Positions 53,902-62,983 are shown, counted from the first letter of the stretch. The stretch: DNA of 64,000 nucleotides from CAIWHR01 sp963816925 (GCA_963816925.1 CAWFMY010000005.1:248001-312000); one strand, 5' to 3'. The notes: generated by a model from the letters alone, not told the origin. Made by a program: numbers and translations.

Positions 53902-55111
53902 CTAGTGCGCCGCCCACACGACCGAGTCGAGGTCGACGCCGTCCTGGTGCATTTCCCACAGCGGGGAGAGTTCCCGCAGCTTCGCGACCTTGCGTTTCAG
54001 CAGGTCGATCGTGTAGTCGACGTCCGCTTCGGTCGTGAAGCGGCCGATGGTGAACCGGATCGAGCTGTGCGCGAGCTCGTCGCTCCGTGCCCAGCGCGCG
54101 CAGCACGTACGACGGCTCGAGCGAGGCCGACGTGCACGCCGACCCGGACGACACCGCGATTTCCTTGATCGCCATGATCAGCGATTCGCCCTCGACGAAA
54201 TTGAAGCTCGCGTTGAGGTTGTGCGGGACGCGGTGCGCCATGTCGCCGTTGACATAGACTTCCTCGATCTCCGAGAGGCCCTTCCACAGCTTGTCGCGCA
54301 GCTTGCGGATGCGCTCGTTCTCGGCGGCCATCTCGGCCTTGGCGATGCGGAACGCTTCGCCCATCCCGACGATCTGGTGCGTGGGCAGCGTGCCCGAACG
54401 CATGCCGCGCTCGTGACCGCCGCCGTGCATCTGCGCTTCGATGCGCACGCGCGGCTTGCGGCGGACGAACAGCGCGCCCATGCCCTTCGGGCCGTAGGTC
54501 TTGTGCGCCGAGAACGACATGAGGTCGACCTTCAGCGTCGCGAGGTCGATCGGCACCTTGCCGGTCGCCTGCGCGGAATCGACGTGGAAGATGATCCCCT
54601 TCGCGCGGCAGATCTCGCCCAGCGCCGCGATGTCCTGGATCACGCCGATCTCGTTGTTCACGAACATCACCGATACGACGGACGTGTCCGGGCGCAGCGC
54701 CGCCTTGAACGCCTCGATGTCGAGGAGGCCGTCGTCCCTGACGTCGAGGTAGGTGACCTCGAAGCCCTCGCGCTCCAGCTCACGCATCGTGTCGAGCGTG
54801 GCCTTGTGCTCGGTCTTGACCGTGACGAGGTGCTTGCCCTTGTCCTTGTAGAAATGCGCGGCGCCCTTGAGCGCGAGGTTGATCGATTCGGTCGCGCCGG
54901 AGGTCCAGACGATTTCGCGCGGGTCGCAGTTGACGAGCGCCGCGACGTGCTCGCGTGCTTCCTCGACCGCCTTCTCGGCCTCCCAGCCGTAGGCGTGCGA
55001 GCGCGATGCCGGGTTGCCGAAATGCTCGGTCAGCCAGGGAATCATCGCCTGCGCGACGCGCGGGTCCACCGGCGTCGTCGCCGAGTAATCGAGGTAGATC
55101 GGGGTCTTCAT
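53902..55111 (-). pseudogene. iscS: cysteine desulfurase IscS, interrupted by a one-base frameshift
   Basis: IscS takes sulfur from cysteine for clusters and tRNA thiolation. Residues 1-344 are intact: MKTPIYLDYSATTPVDP, the PLP lysine in SFSAHKTYGPKGMG, and the persulfide cysteine in SSGSACTSASLEPS. After VLRALG (about 54083-54095) one extra base breaks the frame; one base over, RSDELAHSSIRFTIGRFTTE continues to WAAH and TAG at 53904-53902. Without the extra base there are 402 residues, the normal length. As read, it runs on to 53756 inside iscU. Because IscS is so central, I consider this a sequence error rather than gene loss. Confidence 0.9.
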
Positions 55112-55155
55112 GAGCAATTTTAGGGTCGGCCAGGCGTCGCGGTTGCTGATATAGG

Positions 55156-55638
55156 TCAGTTAATCGTCTCGGGCAGGGGCTTGCGCGTCGCCGCGGGCGG
55201 CCGGTGATCGTGCATCACGTTGACGTCGGGCTTGTCCTGGGCGGCGACGAGTTGCGCGAGGCTGACCGAGCGCAGGTACGCGAAGATGTGCGCGTTGAGG
55301 TTCGTCCACAGCTCGTGCGTCATGCACCGCTGGCCGTCCTCCGTGCAGTTTTCGGCGCCGCCGCACTTGGTGGCGTCGATCGGCTCGTCGACCGCGACGA
55401 TCACGTCGGCGACCGAAACCGCATCGGCCGCGCGGGCGAGGCGATAACCGCCGCCCGGGCCGCGGACGCTTTCGACCAGCCCGGCGCGCCGCAGCTTGCC
55501 GAACAGCTGTTCGAGATAGGACAGCGAGATTTTCTGGCGGTCCGACACGCCGGCCAGCGTGACCGGGCCCTTCGTTCCGTGCATGGCGATGTCGATCATC
55601 GCCGTGACCGCGAATCGTCCCTTGGTGGTTAGACGCAT
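55156..55638 (-). CDS. iscR: Fe-S cluster regulator IscR
   Basis: Rrf2-family repressor that senses Fe-S status and represses its own operon. 160 residues: MRLTTKGRFAVTAMIDIAMH winged helix, SYLEQLFGKLRRAGLV, GPGGGYRLAR, and the cluster cysteines C92, C98 and C105 with H108 near. Two type-1 IscR sites lie on its promoter. It starts 44 bases before the true start of iscS. Confidence 0.97.
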   Translation of the reverse strand: MRLTTKGRFAVTAMIDIAMHGTKGPVTLAGVSDRQKISLSYLEQLFGKLRRAGLVESVRGPGGGYRLARAADAVSVADVIVAVDEPIDATKCGGAENCTEDGQRCMTHELWTNLNAHIFAYLRSVSLAQLVAAQDKPDVNVMHDHRPPAATRKPLPETIN

Positions 55639-55699
55639 AGTGGGTTACCTGTATCCAGTAGGTTGCCGGGCGCCTGGCGCAGGCTGGGCGCGAATGGTG

Positions 55700-55728
55700 A
55701 TTCTAGTATTTCCGACTAGATTAGTCAA
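55700..55728 (-). promoter_or_regulatory. iscR operon sigma-70 promoter
   Basis: TTGACT (55728-55723) and TAGAAT (55705-55700) on the reverse strand are exactly 17 bases apart. The start point would be near 55693, giving a leader of about 55 bases before the iscR ATG. IscR site A covers the -35 and spacer, so holo-IscR would block polymerase. Confidence 0.7.
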
Positions 55729-55755
55729 CTAAAAGACCGACTAGTTCAGTCAGAC
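55709..55755 (-). promoter_or_regulatory. two tandem type-1 IscR binding sites
   Basis: On the coding strand site A has GACTAATCTAGTC (55726-55714) and site B GACTGAACTAGTC (55751-55739). Both fit the type-1 core GACT-RWWWY-AGTC with one deviation each, and their centres are 25 bases apart. A weaker third site, GACTAAGTGAAGTC (55766-55753), adjoins. The layout resembles the iscR promoter of E. coli. Confidence 0.7.
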
Positions 55756-55768
55756 TTCACTTAGTCTT

Positions 55769-56524
55769 TCAATCGATCATCTGGTTCAGCCGCTTCGGGT
55801 CGAAACCCTCGGCGGTGGCCCGAGCGTCGGCGAGGTCCACCCCGCCTTCCTGCAGCCCGGCGATCAACTTGTCGAGCCGCGCGTCGCTCGCCGCGGCATG
55901 GTCGATCAGGCGGTGGATCGCCTGCACGATCGGGTCGTTCATGTCCGCCGAGATCCCGTACGCCGAGAAACCCATCTTGGCGGCCTGGTCCTCGCGGCGG
56001 GCCTGATCCTCGCCCAAAAGGATCCGGGCGGGCACGCCGACGGCGGTCGCACCTGCGGGAACGTCGCGTACTACGACGGCATTGGAGCCTATCTTGGCCC
56101 CATCTCCCACTAAAATCGGCCCGAGAATCTTGGCGCCGGCGCCGATGACCACGCCTTTTCCCAGCGTCGGGTGCCGCTTGCCTGCATTCCATGATGTCCC
56201 GCCCAGCGTAACTCCATGATAGAGCGTGCAATCGTCGTGAATTTCCGCCGTTTCGCCGATCACGATGCCCATGCCGTGGTCGATGAACACCCGGCGGCCG
56301 ATCGTGGCGCCCGGATGGATCTCGATGCCGGTGAGCCAGCGGCCCCAGTGGGCGAGCCAGCGGGCCAGCCAGCGCCAGCCCCACCGCCACAGCCGGTTGG
56401 GCACCAGCCGGTGCCAGACGAGCGCATGCAACCCGGGATAGCAAGTAAGCACTTCCCAACGGGAGCGCGCGGCCGGATCCCGGTCGAACACGACGGCAAT
56501 GTCTTCTTTCAGGCGGTCGAACAT
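55769..56524 (-). CDS. cysE: serine O-acetyltransferase
   Basis: Makes O-acetylserine for cysteine synthesis. 251 residues from ATG 56524 (MFDRLKEDIAVVFDRDPA): the N-terminal helical domain, IEIHPGATIGRRVFIDHGMG, IGETAEIHDDCTLYHGVTLGG, and a left-handed beta-helix with the catalytic HGMG histidine. The C-terminus is longer than the short EpsC type. An upstream ATG at 56533 is possible. It lies directly before the IscR-regulated operon, so cysteine supply and cluster assembly are neighbours. Confidence 0.93.
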   Translation of the reverse strand: MFDRLKEDIAVVFDRDPAARSRWEVLTCYPGLHALVWHRLVPNRLWRWGWRWLARWLAHWGRWLTGIEIHPGATIGRRVFIDHGMGIVIGETAEIHDDCTLYHGVTLGGTSWNAGKRHPTLGKGVVIGAGAKILGPILVGDGAKIGSNAVVVRDVPAGATAVGVPARILLGEDQARREDQAAKMGFSAYGISADMNDPIVQAIHRLIDHAAASDARLDKLIAGLQEGGVDLADARATAEGFDPKRLNQMID

Positions 56525-56604
56525 GAGCGCCATTCTCGCATTTCCGACTGATGCGCTCAACTATTGGGGTGACGAAACGCGGGAACAAGGGCACCGGCGG
56601 CCCG

Positions 56605-57612
56605 TCACTTCAGCAGGATGGCGACCCCCAGCAGTCCGACGGTGACAAACGCGAAGAGGACGGCGTAGGAAATGAGAAGGACGAAGGAGCGCAGCGCAAT
56701 CCCGATCCACGACCCGCGGTACACGACGCGCATCGACCAAAGCATGTAGACCAGCATCCATACGATCACCAGCGCGCGCAGGAGATCGATGAACACGGTC
56801 GCCGCGACGATGCCGAGGAACAGGAACGCGTGGTTGTGCGCGGCGAAGACGATGTGCTCGGAATACAGCCGCGGACGGCCCGGATGCCGGCGCCCGCGGC
56901 CGAGATAGACGAGCTTCAGCAGCAACGCGAACGCGGGGAGCAGCACGAACATCGCATACGGACCGTAGCGCAGGACGCCGTCGGTGATCTGCACCTCCTT
57001 TTCCTTGCTCGACAGGTGGTTGAACCGCTCGATGCGCTTCTTGAGCGTTGGCACAACCTCCAATCCGCCCATGTCGAGGACATTGAACGAATCGTCCAGC
57101 GTGAGGCCGCCTTCGGACTTGCCTCCGGTTTCCGGCGCTTCGGCGTCGCCCTCCTTCGCCGGCGCTTCCGACTTGCTCTCCTTCGCCGGCGCCTTTGCCT
57201 TGGCTTCCTTTGCCGGCGCCGCGGACTTGTCCCCCTTCGCCGGCTTGGCCGGGGGATCGATGTGCACGACGTCGAGATCCCCGACTTCCACGACGATCCG
57301 CAGCGCCGCGAACAGCAGCAAGCTCGCGACGAGGAACAGCCGGGCGGGACGGACGTAGCGCTTGCGGCGGCCGGCGAAATATTCGCGCGTCAGGAATCCG
57401 GGCCGGAACAGCAATCCGCCGAGCGTCTTCCACAGCCGCCCATCGAGCGCGACCAGGCGCCCGCCCGCCTCGCGCATGAACTGGAGGAACGTCGGCGGTT
57501 TCGTCCGCGTTTCCTGGCCGCACACCGGGCAATAGGCGAGCGGCGCCGGCGCGCCGCAGTTGCGGCACGGCGGGTCGGCAGGCGGCGCGACGGCGACGGA
57601 TTCCTCGGCCAT
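56605..57612 (-). CDS. DUF3667 membrane protein with zinc ribbon
   Basis: 335 residues. The N-terminus has CRNCGAPAPLAYCPVCGQ, a four-cysteine zinc ribbon typical of DUF3667. Next come a helix near 92-112, a long Lys/Ala/Glu/Pro-rich loop (about 121-170, with repeated APAKE units), then four hydrophobic helices. The function is unknown. It sits between trmJ and cysE, which are usually direct neighbours in this group, so it may be an insertion. It is 80 bases from cysE. Confidence 0.8.
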   Translation of the reverse strand: MAEESVAVAPPADPPCRNCGAPAPLAYCPVCGQETRTKPPTFLQFMREAGGRLVALDGRLWKTLGGLLFRPGFLTREYFAGRRKRYVRPARLFLVASLLLFAALRIVVEVGDLDVVHIDPPAKPAKGDKSAAPAKEAKAKAPAKESKSEAPAKEGDAEAPETGGKSEGGLTLDDSFNVLDMGGLEVVPTLKKRIERFNHLSSKEKEVQITDGVLRYGPYAMFVLLPAFALLLKLVYLGRGRRHPGRPRLYSEHIVFAAHNHAFLFLGIVAATVFIDLLRALVIVWMLVYMLWSMRVVYRGSWIGIALRSFVLLISYAVLFAFVTVGLLGVAILLK

Positions 57613-57652
57613 GACGGGAACTTATGTCATCAGCGCACGAAAAGCGAGCCGC

Positions 57653-58396
57653 TCACGGTTCCCTGCGCGCGATCAGCTGGTCGATCCGCGCGACGATGCC
57701 GCGCAGGATGTTGACTTCCTCCTTCTCGAGACCGGCGCGCGCGAACAGCCGCCGCAATCGCGGCAGGAGTTTTTTCGGCATCTCCGGATTGAGGATGCGC
57801 ATCGCGACCAGTGTCCGCTCGCCGTTCGCGAACAGCGCCTCGATCTCGTCAGCAGATGCCGGCGCGAAGCGCGGCGCGCGCCACACGTCGCCGCCGGTCG
57901 CCGCCACGCGCAATTCGTACGCGACGACCTGCACCGCCGCCGCGAGATTGAGCGACGCGTAATCGGGATTCGCGGGGATCGTCGCGACGAGCGCGCAGCG
58001 CGCCAGCTCCGCATTCGACAGCCCCGACATCTCGCTGCCGAAGACGAACGCGATGTCGCCATGCGGCGCGGTCACGACCGCTTCCATCGCGGCGGCGCGC
58101 ACCGCCAGCACGCGGCCGGCGAATTCGCGCGGACGCGCGGACAGGCCGATGGCGAGCGCACATCCGGCGATGGCCTCGTCGAGCGTTCCAAGCACCGTCG
58201 CGCCGTCGAGAACGCTCGTGGCGCCGGTCGCCAGCGCGACCGCTTCCGGATCCGGGAACCGGCGCGGCGACACGAGCACGAGCCGCGTCAGTCCCATCGT
58301 GAACATCGCGCGCGCCGCCGCGCCGACGTTGCCGGGATGGCTCGTGGCGACGAGCACGATGCGGACGCGTGAGAGGAGGTCGGTTGCGGCGGTCAT
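57653..58396 (-). CDS. trmJ: tRNA (cytidine/uridine-2'-O-)-methyltransferase TrmJ
   Basis: SPOUT enzyme that methylates position 32 of tRNAs. 247 residues: VRIVLVATSHPGNVGAAARA at the start, the SAM-binding knot DIAFVFGSEMSGLSNAEL, and PANPDYASLNLAAAVQVVAY, all typical of the family, then a short C-terminal extension. ATG 58396 begins MTAATDLLSRV. It is divergent from suhB, the usual arrangement in betaproteobacteria. Confidence 0.93.
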   Translation of the reverse strand: MTAATDLLSRVRIVLVATSHPGNVGAAARAMFTMGLTRLVLVSPRRFPDPEAVALATGATSVLDGATVLGTLDEAIAGCALAIGLSARPREFAGRVLAVRAAAMEAVVTAPHGDIAFVFGSEMSGLSNAELARCALVATIPANPDYASLNLAAAVQVVAYELRVAATGGDVWRAPRFAPASADEIEALFANGERTLVAMRILNPEMPKKLLPRLRRLFARAGLEKEEVNILRGIVARIDQLIARREP

Positions 58397-58420
58397 GCGG
58401 GCACCAGGCGAATCGGCGGT

Positions 58421-58426
58421 TACAAT
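58421..58426 (+). promoter_or_regulatory. -10 box of suhB
   Basis: TACAAT at 58421-58426, with about 65 bases to the suhB ATG, matches a sigma-70 -10 box. No clear -35 at 17 bases. Confidence 0.35.
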
Positions 58427-58492
58427 ACGCGATTCCGCTCTTTGCGCACGGTCGCGGGCTCCACGCGACGGCCGGCCGCACAACCTGACGCC

Positions 58493-59308
58493 ATGCATCC
58501 CACGCTCTCCATCGCGGTGAAAGCCGCGCGGCGCGCCGGCACCGTGATCAATCGCGGCGCACGCGACCTCGACCTCCTCACCGTCACGTCGAAGGGGCCG
58601 AAGGATTTCGTGAGCGAGATCGACCGCGAAGCCGAGCGGCAGATCGTGGAGACGCTGCTCACCGCGTATCCCGATCACGCGATCCTGGCGGAGGAAGGCA
58701 CGGCCAAGGGCGACAACGCCGCAGCGGAGAACGTCTGGATCATCGACCCGCTCGACGGCACGACGAACTTCCTGCACGGCTTTCCGCAGTATTGCGTGTC
58801 GATCGCGCTCGCCCACAAGGGCCAGGTCACGCAGGCCGTGATCTACGACCCGTGCCGCAACGACCTCTTCACGGCAACGCGCGGCCGCGGCGCGTTTCTC
58901 AACGACCGCCGGATGCGCGTGTCGCGGCGCGCGCACCTGCGCGATTGCCTGATCGGCACCGGCTTCCCGTTCCGGGACGGCAGCTACCTCGACACCTACC
59001 TCAAGATGATGAAGACGATGATCGAGAGCACCGCCGGCCTGCGCCGGCCCGGCGCCGCCGCGCTCGATCTCGCCTATGTCGCCGCCGGCTTCTACGACGG
59101 CTTCTGGGAAATCGGCCTCAACCCGTGGGACGTCGCCGCCGGCAGCCTCCTCGTCCAGGAGTCGGGCGGCCTCATCGGCGACCTGTCGGGCGAAGGCGAC
59201 TTCCTGCACGGCGGCCAGGTCATTGCGGCCAATCCGAAGGTTTTTGCCCAGATGGTCACGGCGCTCGCGCCGTTTAGGATGGAACCGGCGCGAGGGGAGC
59301 GTGCCTAA
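58493..59308 (+). CDS. suhB: inositol monophosphatase family protein SuhB
   Basis: A Mg-dependent phosphatase fold; in E. coli SuhB also acts in rRNA transcription antitermination. 271 residues: metal motifs EEGTAKGDN and WIIDPLDGTTNFLHGFP, and the late GFWEIGLNPWDVAAGSLLVQ, are all present. ATG 58493 begins MHPTLSIAVKAARRAG, the family start. A weak terminator follows. Confidence 0.95.
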   Translation: MHPTLSIAVKAARRAGTVINRGARDLDLLTVTSKGPKDFVSEIDREAERQIVETLLTAYPDHAILAEEGTAKGDNAAAENVWIIDPLDGTTNFLHGFPQYCVSIALAHKGQVTQAVIYDPCRNDLFTATRGRGAFLNDRRMRVSRRAHLRDCLIGTGFPFRDGSYLDTYLKMMKTMIESTAGLRRPGAAALDLAYVAAGFYDGFWEIGLNPWDVAAGSLLVQESGGLIGDLSGEGDFLHGGQVIAANPKVFAQMVTALAPFRMEPARGERA

Positions 59309-59310
59309 CG

Positions 59311-59335
59311 ACGGCACTCTCCCGGCGCCGTTTTT
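59311..59335 (+). terminator. weak terminator after suhB
   Basis: A 5-bp stem (ACGGC with GCCGT, loop 11) is followed by TTTTT. The stem is short, so confidence is moderate. Confidence 0.4.
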
Positions 59336-59493
59336 GTTCCGGGCACAGACTCGGCGCCCCCGTCGCAATTTGCAGGCTGGCGGCATTGGGCTACCATTGG
59401 GGTCTCAGCCGGCCGGAATAGGGCGATCTGATGCCAATGGCATCGAACTTGCTCGCCTGTGATCCCCCGGACAACGACGCAGACGGAGTTTCC

Positions 59494-61707
59494 ATGAACC
59501 ACCGGTCAACCGCTGCCGCAATCGCCTTTCCGCGTGCCGCCCGCCTGGGCGTCGCCCTGCTCGGCGTGCTGCTGCTCGCCGCGGCGATGATTCCCTCCGC
59601 CCGCGCCGAGAACGTCTACGCGCTTCGCGTGCGCCTCAACCCGGAGCTGGTGAAGCCGGGCCCGATCACGGCGGCCCAGCTGATGCGCCTCCAGATGCTC
59701 ACCGGCACGACGTTGACGCAGGTCGGCACCACGCGCACCGGCGCGCTCGAGTTCGCGCTGGCCGAGCCGATCGACGCCGCCGTCCTGAAGCCGCGGCTGC
59801 GCGCGCTGCGCCAGGAGCGGACGATCCTGTGGGCCGAGCCGGCCTTTCCCGCCAACGCGAACCGGATGAAGCACCTGGGGGCGAGCCCCCGCGCCGCGGC
59901 GGCCCCGGCCTATCTCGACACGGGCCACAAGCTGATGGTGCGCATCAACGGCGACCTCCAGCCCGACTGGACGACGCTGCTGCCGCGCTTCATCAAGCTG
60001 GTCGGCGCCCCGCTCATCCCGGAGCGGCAGATCGGCAACGTGTGGGTCCTCGGCCTCATGCAGACGGTGCACACCGACGTGCTGGCCAACATGGCGCAGC
60101 GGCTCCAGGACGACCCCGCGGTGCAGTATGCCGATCCGGTCATGCGCCGGTTCCCGCGCTTTGTCCCCAACGACCCGTTCTTCCCGCAGCAGTGGTCGCT
60201 CACCGATCCCGTCGGCGGCATCAACGTCCAGAGCGCGTGGGACCTGCAACTGCAGACGGCGCCGGTCAGCACGATCATCGCGGTGATCGATACCGGCATC
60301 ACCGACCATCCCGATCTCGCCGGTCGCCTCCTCCCGGGCTACGACTTCATCAGCGACGCGAGCTTCGCGCGCGACGGCAACGCCCGCGACACCGATCCGC
60401 ACGATCAGGGCGACTGGCGCGACGACGGCGCCTGCGGCGGCTTCCCCGCGGCCCCGAGCTCGTGGCACGGGACGTTCGTGTCGGGGATCATGGCCGGCGA
60501 CGTCAACAACGGCCTCGGCATGTCGGGCATCGACATCTACGCCCGGATCCTTCCGGTGCGCGTGCTGGGCGAATGCGGCGGCACCGACGAGGACGTGTTC
60601 GAAGGCATGCTGTGGGCGTCCGGCGTGCAGATCGCCGGCGTGCCGCCCAATCCGTACCCGGCGAAGGTGATCAACATGAGCCTGGGCGGCTTCGGGAGCT
60701 GCCCGAACGCGGTACAGGATGCCATCGACGACGCGCTGGCGCAGGGCTCGGTGGTCGTCGTCTCCGCGGGCAACGAATCGTCCGACACGTCGAACTTCGC
60801 CCCGTCCGGCTGCAACGGCGTCATCACCGTGGGCGCGACCAACCGCGCCGGCGACCTCACCTTCTACAGCAACTTCGGGCGGCGGATCGACCTCTCGGCG
60901 CCGGGCGGGGACTTCGACGACGGCGGGATCCTTTCGCTGTCGAACGACGGCCTGACCGTGCCCGCCAACCCCGCCTATGCGACCGAGATCGGCACCAGCG
61001 CATCCGCGCCGCACGTGAGCGGCGTGGTGTCGATGATGCTGGCGCGCGATCCGACGCTGACCTCGGGCCGCGTGCTCTCGATCCTGCAGGGCACGGCGCG
61101 CGATTTTCCGCTCAACTCGACCTGCCGCAACGGCACCGTGTGCGGCGCGGGCATTCTCGACGCGGGCCTTGCGCTCGCGAGCACGATCCCCGGCGGCGCG
61201 CAGCCTCCCGCCGGCGCCGTGGTCGTCGTCGAGTATTACCGCCAGGACCTCGATCACTATTACTACACGTCCGATCCCAACGAAATCGGCTTCATCGACA
61301 ACAATCCCGCGGCGAACAACAAGCGGACCGGGCTGTTCTTCTTCGCGTGGACCGATCCCGCGTTCGCTCCTTACGGCGCGCAGCCGATGTGCAAGTTCTA
61401 CGGGAGCAAGCAACTCTTCCTCGACTCGTTCTACTACACGGCGGATCCGTCCGAATGCCAGTTCGTCGCAAACAACTGGCCGGGCGTGTGGTCGCTCGTC
61501 AACCCCGCGGTGTTCTGGGTGGCGCCGGCGGACGCCGACGGCGCATGCGTGTCCGGGACGATCCCCGTCTACCGGTTCTCCAACAACCGGAAGGACTTCA
61601 ACCAGCGGATGACGCTCGACCTGTCCGTGAAGCGCGCGATGATCAACCGCGCGTGGGTGCCGGACGGCGGTGGCCCCAACGGCGTGGCGTTCTGCTCTCC
61701 GATCTAG
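59494..61707 (+). CDS. secreted subtilisin-like (S8) serine protease with C-terminal repeats
   Basis: 737 residues. Signal peptide (LGVALLGVLLLAAAMIPSARA), a pro-region to about 225 with two inhibitor-like halves, and an S8 catalytic domain: D266 (AVIDTGITDHPDL), H325 (SSWHGTFVSGI), N427 (VSAGNES) and S502 (GTSASAPHVSG). After about residue 550 come repeats such as VVEYYRQDLDHYYYTSDP and DSFYYTADPSECQF, of the DUF5648 kind found on secreted proteins. Six or more cysteines suggest disulfides. GGAG precedes the ATG. It stands alone between two terminators and probably degrades external protein. Confidence 0.9.
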   Translation: MNHRSTAAAIAFPRAARLGVALLGVLLLAAAMIPSARAENVYALRVRLNPELVKPGPITAAQLMRLQMLTGTTLTQVGTTRTGALEFALAEPIDAAVLKPRLRALRQERTILWAEPAFPANANRMKHLGASPRAAAAPAYLDTGHKLMVRINGDLQPDWTTLLPRFIKLVGAPLIPERQIGNVWVLGLMQTVHTDVLANMAQRLQDDPAVQYADPVMRRFPRFVPNDPFFPQQWSLTDPVGGINVQSAWDLQLQTAPVSTIIAVIDTGITDHPDLAGRLLPGYDFISDASFARDGNARDTDPHDQGDWRDDGACGGFPAAPSSWHGTFVSGIMAGDVNNGLGMSGIDIYARILPVRVLGECGGTDEDVFEGMLWASGVQIAGVPPNPYPAKVINMSLGGFGSCPNAVQDAIDDALAQGSVVVVSAGNESSDTSNFAPSGCNGVITVGATNRAGDLTFYSNFGRRIDLSAPGGDFDDGGILSLSNDGLTVPANPAYATEIGTSASAPHVSGVVSMMLARDPTLTSGRVLSILQGTARDFPLNSTCRNGTVCGAGILDAGLALASTIPGGAQPPAGAVVVVEYYRQDLDHYYYTSDPNEIGFIDNNPAANNKRTGLFFFAWTDPAFAPYGAQPMCKFYGSKQLFLDSFYYTADPSECQFVANNWPGVWSLVNPAVFWVAPADADGACVSGTIPVYRFSNNRKDFNQRMTLDLSVKRAMINRAWVPDGGGPNGVAFCSPI

Positions 61708-61723
61708 CGGCACGGTTCCAAAC

Positions 61724-61757
61724 GAAACGGCCGGTGGATCGCTCCGCCGGCCGTTTT
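61724..61757. terminator. bidirectional rho-independent terminator
   Basis: A 9-bp stem (AACGGCCGG with CCGGCCGTT, loop 12) followed by TTTT on the forward strand and, read from the other side, by TTTCGTTT. It separates the protease from the convergent AI-2E gene and could stop both. Confidence 0.85.
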
Positions 61758-61776
61758 CATTTCCGGATCGCAAGGA

Positions 61777-62868
61777 TCAGGTCGTGTCGGGACCCTTGAC
61801 GGGCTCGTTCGCTGCCTCGACCGGGATCGGCGCGCCCACCGCCCATTCCTTCAGCAGCGCGTAGCCCACCGCGAGCAGCACCGGCCCGAGAAACACGCCG
61901 ACGAATCCGAACGCAACGGCGCCGCCCAACACGCCCAGCAGGACGAGCACGAAGGGCAGCGCGCTGCCGCGGCTGATGATCATCGGCTTGAGGAAATTGT
62001 CGACCGACGACACGACGATCAGGCCCCAGACAAAGAGGAATATCGCCCAGCCCGTCTCGCCCCCGCTGAACAGGATCAGCGACGCCGGAATCCACACGAG
62101 CGGCGGGCCGATAGGCACGGGCGACAGGAAGAACGTGACCAGCCCGAGCAGCGGCGCCGCCTTGAAGCCGGCCAGCCACAGGCCAATCGCCATCAGCACG
62201 CCCTGCGCGATCGCGGTGCCGAGGATGCCGAGCACGACGCCGCGCACGGTCGTCGCGGCGACGAGCGCGAGGCGCCGGCCCCGCTCGCCCGCGATGCGAT
62301 CGATCGCCGCGTGCAAGCGCGACACGATGTCGTCGCCGTCGCGCAGGAAAAAGAACGCGATGAAGATCGACAGCGAGAGCTGCAGGATGCCGCTCAGCAG
62401 CGTCGTGCCGCCGGCGAACAGCACCTTCTTCGCCGGCTCGATGAATTCCTTCGCGGCCGCGAAAAAGCGCGCCGTGTCGTGGACGAAGCCGCCCCACGTC
62501 GCGGACGCCCATCCGCCGACGATCGGGATCTGCGCGACCCACTCGGGCGGCGGCGGCGGGCCGGTCTTGATGAATTCCTGCACCTGCTCGCTGACGACTT
62601 CGGCGTTGTCGGCGATCGTGATGCCGACGATGATGAACGGCGCCACCACGGTTACCGCCATGAGGAGCACGATCAGGGTGGAGGCGAGCGTCGACCGGCC
62701 GTTCAGCCGGTTGCGCAGGTGGATGTAGAGCGGCCAGATCGTCGCGCACAGGATCGCCGCCCAGACAATGGCCGTGACGAAGGGCAGCAGGACGAGCACG
62801 CATCCGGCGATCAGCAGCGCGAGGACGGCCAGCGTGAGCGTGCGGTCGATGTGGGGTGGGGATTTCAT
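61777..62868 (-). CDS. AI-2E family transporter (PerM/YdiK-like)
   Basis: 363 residues with about eight hydrophobic helices: TLAVLALLIAGCVLVLLPFV near the start, then LIVLLMAVTVVAPFIIVGI, ILQLSLSIFIAFFFLRDGDD, VLMAIGLWLAGFKAAPLLGL, the conserved FFLSPVPIGPPLVWIPASL, and IVVSSVDNFLKPMIISRGS. Members export autoinducer-2, sodium or other compounds, so the substrate is open. TTGTGG (62905-62900) and TACACT (62883-62878) on the coding strand, 16 bases apart, form a plausible promoter with a very short leader. Confidence 0.85.
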   Translation of the reverse strand: MKSPPHIDRTLTLAVLALLIAGCVLVLLPFVTAIVWAAILCATIWPLYIHLRNRLNGRSTLASTLIVLLMAVTVVAPFIIVGITIADNAEVVSEQVQEFIKTGPPPPPEWVAQIPIVGGWASATWGGFVHDTARFFAAAKEFIEPAKKVLFAGGTTLLSGILQLSLSIFIAFFFLRDGDDIVSRLHAAIDRIAGERGRRLALVAATTVRGVVLGILGTAIAQGVLMAIGLWLAGFKAAPLLGLVTFFLSPVPIGPPLVWIPASLILFSGGETGWAIFLFVWGLIVVSSVDNFLKPMIISRGSALPFVLVLLGVLGGAVAFGFVGVFLGPVLLAVGYALLKEWAVGAPIPVEAANEPVKGPDTT

Positions 62869-62983
62869 CGCGCCGCTAGTGTACGGGTTCCCGCCGTTCC
62901 CACAAAGGGCCAAGGGCAAATGCCGGTGCGCGCCATGCTAAGCTTTTCGGTTCGATAAACCATCTCCTGCGCGCCCAGCACCC

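Noticed and set aside
53756..54090. A long alternative C-terminus for IscS
   Set aside because: It runs into iscU in a wrong frame, while the normal IscS end lies one base over.
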